A stretch of DNA of 64,000 nt from JAEYFP01 sp047602645 (GTDB lineage: Bacteria; Bacillota; Clostridia; Lachnospirales; Lachnospiraceae), in assembly GCA_047602645.1 (NCBI GenBank), contig JASGGU010000003.1, forward strand, positions 62,001-126,000, read 5' to 3'. Position numbers and translations under genes: made by a program. This document shows, piece by piece, positions 59,585 to 64,000 of the stretch. The stretch's first letter is position 1; the number at the start of each line of letters is the position of its first letter. The notes beneath the pieces were generated by a model. That model had not been told where the DNA came from, did not search any database, and saw only the letters and a program-made list of their open reading frames with translations.

Positions 59585-59624
59585 GGGTGCGTGCCGGAAT
59601 TGGTACTCCGGACGCACTCTTTTT
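59585..59624 (+). terminator. Attenuator-type hairpin between binding protein and permease
   Basis: GGGTGCGTGCCGGA (59585-59598) pairs with TCCGGACGCACTC (59607-59619, one bulge), then TTTTT. Placed after the binding-protein gene inside the operon; partial termination would raise binding-protein level over the permeases. Confidence 0.65.
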
Positions 59625-59644
59625 CGAAACGGGAGGTATGACGG

Positions 59645-60535
59645 ATGAATATACGTCAGGTGAGGTCCAAGAGGCAATATGCGCTTATTTATACATTAGT
59701 TTTAATCCCCTTTTCCTATTTTTTGTATATTTTAATCATCCCTTTAGGGACATCAGTATATTATAGCCTGACAAAATGGAAAGGAGTCGGAGATCCTAAA
59801 TTTGTCGGATTCAGTAATTACATCACATTACTCAACGATAAAAATTTCTGGCTGGTGACAAAAAATACGTTTATTTTATCGGCTATTTGTGTGCTGGGAC
59901 AGGTTGGAATTGCGCTTATCATCGCTTTTTTAATGACGATAAGACGGCTGAAATGGAAATCGTTTCATAGGGCGGTCATCTTTTTTCCGGTCGTTATGGC
60001 GCCGATCGTTGTAGGCTATGTATGGAGATTTATTTATAATACGAATTATGGTTTGCTGAATACTTTTTTGCGGTCGATAGGAAAAAAGGAATGGATCAGG
60101 AGTTGGCTTGATGATTCGGCAATTGTGCTTAATTCGGTTTCGATTCCGGTCATTTGGCAGTATATCGGTTTGTATATGATTCTTTTAATGAGCGCGATTT
60201 CGGCAATTCCAAAGGAAGTATTTGAATGTGCGGAAATAGACGGTGCAACGGGATTTAAAAAATCCATTTATATCACACTTCCGCTCATATGGGATACGTT
60301 AAAAATCTGTATTATCCTATGCGCCTCCGGCACAATGAAAATATATGACCATATTGTTGCGCTTACAAACGGCGGTCCGGGAAAAGCGTCCTCTTCTCTG
60401 GCGTTATATTGCTATGATTATACATTCAAATTCGGCAACTTTGGAATGGGTGCCGCAATCGCGGTATTTATCCTCCTGTTTGCTGTCGGCATCAGCCTGG
60501 TTATACAATTGATTATGGGGAGGAAAAAAGTTTGA
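59645..60535 (+). CDS. Sugar ABC transporter permease 1
   Basis: 296 residues, six membrane segments, MalF/UgpA type. The EAA loop reads EVFECAEIDGATGFKKSIYITLPLI. GGGAGG eight bases upstream of ATG. Overlaps permease 2 by four bases. No ATPase gene is in the operon; a shared MsmK/UgpC-type ATPase is likely, as often in Firmicutes. Confidence 0.94.
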   Translation: MNIRQVRSKRQYALIYTLVLIPFSYFLYILIIPLGTSVYYSLTKWKGVGDPKFVGFSNYITLLNDKNFWLVTKNTFILSAICVLGQVGIALIIAFLMTIRRLKWKSFHRAVIFFPVVMAPIVVGYVWRFIYNTNYGLLNTFLRSIGKKEWIRSWLDDSAIVLNSVSIPVIWQYIGLYMILLMSAISAIPKEVFECAEIDGATGFKKSIYITLPLIWDTLKICIILCASGTMKIYDHIVALTNGGPGKASSSLALYCYDYTFKFGNFGMGAAIAVFILLFAVGISLVIQLIMGRKKV

Positions 60536-61374
60536 CAGTGAAAGAAAAAATAAAACATTATGGAGCTGATCTTGCTGTAAATATCCCGATCATGGTATTG
60601 TCGCTTTCGTGCATATTTCCTGTTTTCTGGCTGATTTATTCTTCACTCAAAACGGATCAGGAATTTGCGGTCAGCCCTGCTGCATTACCAAAATTATTAC
60701 ATTTTGAGAATTATGTGAATGCGTTTGGCCGGGCAAAATTCGGCGTCTTCTTTTTCAACAGTGTATTTAACAGCGTTTTATCTTTGTTTTTTGTATTGGT
60801 GCTGTCATTTACTATCGGTTACATTTTATCGCGGTACCGTTTTCCGGGAAGAAATCTGATTTATATGATTTTAATGGCAGGCATCATGATTCCTGTTTAT
60901 GCGTTGATCGTGCCGATTTTTATCCAGTTTAAGCAGATTGACCTTTTAAACAGCAGATTTACCTTAATTCCGATTTATGTGGCGTTTGAGCTTCCCACCT
61001 CCGTTTTTCTGATTGACGGATATTTAAAGGGGATTTCGATTGATCTTGAGGAAGCGGCTACGATCGACGGGGCCGGCATGCCGAGGATTATGTTTTCCAT
61101 TATGATGCCGGTATGCAGGCCGATCATGATGACCGTAGTTATTTTGACATTTATGCATGTATGGAATGAGTTTCCGTTTGCACAGGTTATGATCAATCAG
61201 GAAACATTGAAAACCATTCCGATCGGACTTACTTATTTTACATCACAATATATGACACAATATACGCTGCTTTTGGCAGCTCTTTCAATGGCAACCATCC
61301 CCGTACTGGTCGTATATTTATTTTTCCATAACAAGATTATGGAAGGAATGATGGCAGGTGCGGTAAAAGGCTGA
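60532..61374 (+). CDS. Sugar ABC transporter permease 2
   Basis: 280 residues, six membrane segments, MalG/UgpE type. The EAA loop reads DLEEAATIDGAGMPRIMFSIMMPVCRP. TTG start with GGGAGG eight bases upstream, overlapping the end of permease 1; GTG 60538 is the alternative. Forms the heterodimeric channel with permease 1. Confidence 0.94.
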   Translation: MTVKEKIKHYGADLAVNIPIMVLSLSCIFPVFWLIYSSLKTDQEFAVSPAALPKLLHFENYVNAFGRAKFGVFFFNSVFNSVLSLFFVLVLSFTIGYILSRYRFPGRNLIYMILMAGIMIPVYALIVPIFIQFKQIDLLNSRFTLIPIYVAFELPTSVFLIDGYLKGISIDLEEAATIDGAGMPRIMFSIMMPVCRPIMMTVVILTFMHVWNEFPFAQVMINQETLKTIPIGLTYFTSQYMTQYTLLLAALSMATIPVLVVYLFFHNKIMEGMMAGAVKG

Positions 61375-61386
61375 TGAGGTGATAAG

Positions 61387-62316
61387 GTGAAGGTTGAAGG
61401 ATATGAAATAATCAGTCCTTATGTCAGAATGATGCGAATAAAGAAGGCATTGACCATGAGCGGAAAGTGGAGAGATATCGACAATGTATTTACGTACATT
61501 GCGCAAGGCTCCGCTGAGTTTGTTGTTGATGGAAAGAAGTATGTTTTAGGCGTCGGGGACGTGATTATTATTCCGCCATTTAAAACGCATGTCGTCATGT
61601 CTCTCGAACAGGAACCGCTCGTGCAGTTTATTTTTCATTTTGATTTTTTCGAAACGGAAATCAGTAAAGAATTAAAACATCAGGATATATTGGAACAAGG
61701 AATTGATTATGAAATTCCGAAGGGCGAAAAGCTGATTGGAGATCAGGTCGTGGTATCCTCGCTTAATGAGAACGACAGGGCAGAGATCAAGAAGCTTTAT
61801 TTGAGCATGTATAAAGAGTTTGCGGAAGAAAAGGATTACAAGGACATAACATTAAAAGCCTATGCGACGCTGCTATTGATCTTATGTCTGCGCAATGGCA
61901 TGCAGGAACTGGAAAAACAGGATATGAGCAGCTTCCGAAAAACGAAATCATGGGTTCATATAGAAAATGCAATTGCATACATCAATAAGCACTATATGGA
62001 GGAAGCTTTAAGCAATGAGACGATCAGCTATGCGATTGGAGTGACGCCGAATTATCTGACAAGAGTATTTGGTGATTATCTGGGCATTTCCCTTCATAGA
62101 TATATTATTAATCTAAAGGTAGAAAAAGCGCAGCAGATATTGACACTTGGAAAAATGAACATTACGGAGACGGCGGAAAAAGCAGGATTTTCCGGGATCC
62201 ATGCGTTTAGTAAGACATTTAAATCTGTGATTGGCATGACGCCAAGCGAATATATTAATTATGCGGCGCAAAAAGAAACAATTATTCCGAGTAATATTAA
62301 AAAAGAAAGCAAATGA
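61387..62316 (+). CDS. AraC-family regulator of the sugar cluster
   Basis: 309 residues. N-terminal cupin sensor (about 25-100: VFTYIAQGSAEFVVDGKKYVLGVGDVIIIPP), helical linker, and C-terminal double helix-turn-helix (about 205-295: LSNETISYAIGVTPNYLTRVFGDYLGISLHRYI, then ITETAEKAGFSGIHAFSKTFKSVIGMTPSEY). GTG start with GAGGTGA upstream. Likely activates the operon in the presence of its sugar; located between the transporter and the glycosidase. Confidence 0.93.
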   Translation: MKVEGYEIISPYVRMMRIKKALTMSGKWRDIDNVFTYIAQGSAEFVVDGKKYVLGVGDVIIIPPFKTHVVMSLEQEPLVQFIFHFDFFETEISKELKHQDILEQGIDYEIPKGEKLIGDQVVVSSLNENDRAEIKKLYLSMYKEFAEEKDYKDITLKAYATLLLILCLRNGMQELEKQDMSSFRKTKSWVHIENAIAYINKHYMEEALSNETISYAIGVTPNYLTRVFGDYLGISLHRYIINLKVEKAQQILTLGKMNITETAEKAGFSGIHAFSKTFKSVIGMTPSEYINYAAQKETIIPSNIKKESK

Positions 62317-62353
62317 CATCTGTAAAAAAACAGTATCATAGAAAGAGGCGGAC

Positions 62354-64000
62354 ATGTGGATAGAGGGAAATTATAGACGTAATTTATTGGATATGCATAT
62401 TGACGATTGGAGCGAGGAATTTTTATCAAAGCTGAATTGTGATGAATATGTGGAAGCACTGAAGGCTGCCGGTGTGCAGGCGGCAATGATAAAGGCGAAG
62501 TCGCATACGGGCTTGAATTATTTTCCGGGAAAGATCGGCAGGATGCATATGGGCCTTAAGGGACACGATTTTTTGAGGGAAATGATAGAAAAATGCCATG
62601 CGGCAGGGATTGCCGTACAGGTTTATTTTACACAGGTGTTTGATAATTGGGCGTATGATAACCATCCGGAATGGAGATGCATCGGACCGGACGGAAAAAC
62701 ATTTCGGGAATACAGGAATGGAAATAACTTTAAAACAGGCCGTTATGGGATTGTATGTCCGAATAATCAAGGATATCGGCAGTATGTAAAAGAAAATTTG
62801 CAGGAATTGAATCGAAATTATAAATTTGAAGGAATGTTTCTGGATATGACCTTCTGGCCGGATATTTGCTTTTGCCCAAGCTGCAGGGAGAGATATCTAG
62901 CCGAGACGGGCAGGGAGCTGCCGCGCATAATTGACTGGAAAGATCCTGATTTCAAAGAGTATGCTTATAGCAGAGAAGAATGGATGGCGGACTATGCCCG
63001 TTTTGCTACAAACGCCGTCAAGGAAATCAATCCCGAGGTCACGATAGAGCATCAGTTTTCGATGATTACGTCACCCTGGTTCAATGCGAGCAGCGAGCTT
63101 CTGATGGAAGCGGTCGATTATGCGGGAGGAGATTATTACGGCGGTTTTCTGCAGCAGACTTTTATCAATAAATATTATAAGAACGTGTCCCCAAGCCTGC
63201 CGTTTATTTACCATACTTCCAGATGCGATCCGGAACTGATGTTCCATACGACGACAAAAACGAAGGAAGAGCTGCTTTTACATGTGATCACGGCACTTGT
63301 ACATAATGGCGCGTTTCTGCTTGTGGATGCCATTAACCCGGATGGTACGATCGTTCCCGAAGTATACCATGGAGTGATTAAGGAAATTTATGATATCACA
63401 AGATCCTATGAGGACTATGTGAGTGGAAAGATTAAGCATAATGCGGCGGTGTGGTTTGCCAGCCACGCAAAGTATGATCCTGATGAAACCGGCGTCAGTA
63501 TGGAGGAAAAGAGCTTTAACAGGAAAATATATATGGAGGCGCCGGTTTCAGCGACTGCCGTGCTGCGCGAAAATAATATATCCTATGATGTGATCGGCAG
63601 TAAAAATATTGCGGATGAAGCGGCGGATGTGCTGATCCTTTCCCATGTGGCTAATATTAGGGAAACTGAAATGGACGACATAGAAGCTTATATCAAAAAG
63701 GGCAAGAATCTTTTTATCAGCGGTCCGATCGGAAATGAACGGCTGGAAAAGCTGCTCGGCGTAAAAAGTGTCGGAAAAACGGAGCATACCTTCACCTATA
63801 TGAGCCCTACCGAAGCAGGAGAGGTATTCTTTGAAGGCTTTTCCAAGAAGGTGCCGCTGACAATTTCATCCGCACAGTATCGGATCGAGATAGAGGATGA
63901 TACAGATTGCACAGTTTTGGCAACATTGACGCTGCCGTATACCTTAACGGGAACAGCGCAGTTTTCTGCTATTCATTCAAATCCGCCCGGAATTTACACG
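62354..64000 (+). CDS. GHL6-type glycoside hydrolase, 3' end cut off
   Basis: The frame is open to the right edge (549 codons visible, no stop). N-terminal barrel: AAGVQAAMIKAKSHTGLNYF, IAVQVYFTQVFDNWAYDNHPEWRC and YKFEGMFLDMTFWPDICFCPSC follow the hypothetical glycosyl hydrolase 6 pattern (PF14871); the Asp in MFLDMTFW is the likely nucleophile position. From about residue 355 (HNAAVWFASH ... YDVIGSKNIADEAADVLILSH, then IEAYIKKGKNLFISG) a beta-galactosidase trimerisation-like (GATase-fold) domain is seen. No signal peptide: acts on imported sugar. AGAGGCGG upstream. Substrate not known. Confidence 0.85.
   Translation, partial: MWIEGNYRRNLLDMHIDDWSEEFLSKLNCDEYVEALKAAGVQAAMIKAKSHTGLNYFPGKIGRMHMGLKGHDFLREMIEKCHAAGIAVQVYFTQVFDNWAYDNHPEWRCIGPDGKTFREYRNGNNFKTGRYGIVCPNNQGYRQYVKENLQELNRNYKFEGMFLDMTFWPDICFCPSCRERYLAETGRELPRIIDWKDPDFKEYAYSREEWMADYARFATNAVKEINPEVTIEHQFSMITSPWFNASSELLMEAVDYAGGDYYGGFLQQTFINKYYKNVSPSLPFIYHTSRCDPELMFHTTTKTKEELLLHVITALVHNGAFLLVDAINPDGTIVPEVYHGVIKEIYDITRSYEDYVSGKIKHNAAVWFASHAKYDPDETGVSMEEKSFNRKIYMEAPVSATAVLRENNISYDVIGSKNIADEAADVLILSHVANIRETEMDDIEAYIKKGKNLFISGPIGNERLEKLLGVKSVGKTEHTFTYMSPTEAGEVFFEGFSKKVPLTISSAQYRIEIEDDTDCTVLATLTLPYTLTGTAQFSAIHSNPPGIYT

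Noticed and set aside
1..64000. CRISPR array, insertion sequence, prophage or toxin-antitoxin system
   Set aside because: No regularly spaced repeats, transposase, integrase or paired small genes were seen anywhere.

Overview
The window looks like chromosome from a spore-forming, flagellated, anaerobic member of the Clostridia, most likely a Lachnospiraceae-type bacterium. The signs are: sporulation genes (bofA, sipL, spoIIR, a CotS-like protein); flagellin with a FliS chaperone; a Tad pilus without a secretin; rubrerythrins under a PerR-like regulator; the short class of prolyl-tRNA synthetase behind a T-box; Shine-Dalgarno sites built on AGGAGG; and families typical of this group (DUF6240, DUF5702, DUF6382, DUF6323, DUF2508). 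There is no integrase, insertion sequence, CRISPR array, rRNA or tRNA gene that I can support.

Layout. 1-3.2 kb: end of a flagellar segment (DUF6240 protein, flagellin, FliS). 3.2-3.9 kb: DUF2508 and bofA. 3.9-14.2 kb: a complete Tad (Flp) pilus locus: prepilin peptidase, TadZ, TadA, TadB, TadC, a 56-residue Flp pilin, DUF5702 protein, two TadE-like pseudopilins, a second prepilin peptidase and an FHA-domain protein. 14.2-16.5 kb: rhomboid protease, flavin reductase-SCP2 fusion, and a tiny histidine-kinase dimerisation-like protein. 16.6-22.3 kb: HIT, murG, a small membrane protein, pgi, and a two-component system. 22.5-24.8 kb: a peroxide-response unit (perR, reverse rubrerythrin, rubrerythrin) running into an RluA-type pseudouridine synthase. 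24.8-30.2 kb: AI-2E-type transporter, T-box, proS, ackA, cca. 30.2-35.9 kb: CotS-like protein, PEGA protein, large membrane protein, GH9-like lipoprotein. 35.9-39.1 kb: ddl, murF, plsC-like. 39.2-42.8 kb: PrcB-like lipoprotein and pyrC-pyrK-pyrD. 42.8-51.5 kb: sipL, pirin, an unknown protein, ispE-gntR, spoIIR, murI, DUF1934, galU, a membrane protein. 51.6-57.9 kb: cardiolipin synthase, a secreted trigger-factor-like foldase, asnS, an NlpC/P60 hydrolase, DUF6323. 58.1-64 kb: a sugar ABC transporter (binding protein, two permeases), an AraC regulator and the start of a GHL6-type glycosidase cut by the window end.

Most of the window is ordinary core chromosome. What stands out: (i) the Tad machine has unusual parts, namely a TadC-like platform protein with an Ig-like extracytoplasmic insertion, a TadE-like pseudopilin with two Ada-like Cys/His modules, and a pilin lacking glycine at the expected cleavage point; (ii) two sporulation genes, sipL and spoIIR, each have the ribosome binding site buried in a long hairpin; (iii) a coupled pair made of a membrane protein and a GH9-like lipoprotein that has lost the catalytic DAGD motif; (iv) an orphan 71-residue phosphoacceptor-like protein. 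Many starts were moved inward from the longest open frame because a good ribosome binding site and family N-terminus lie there; each case is noted.
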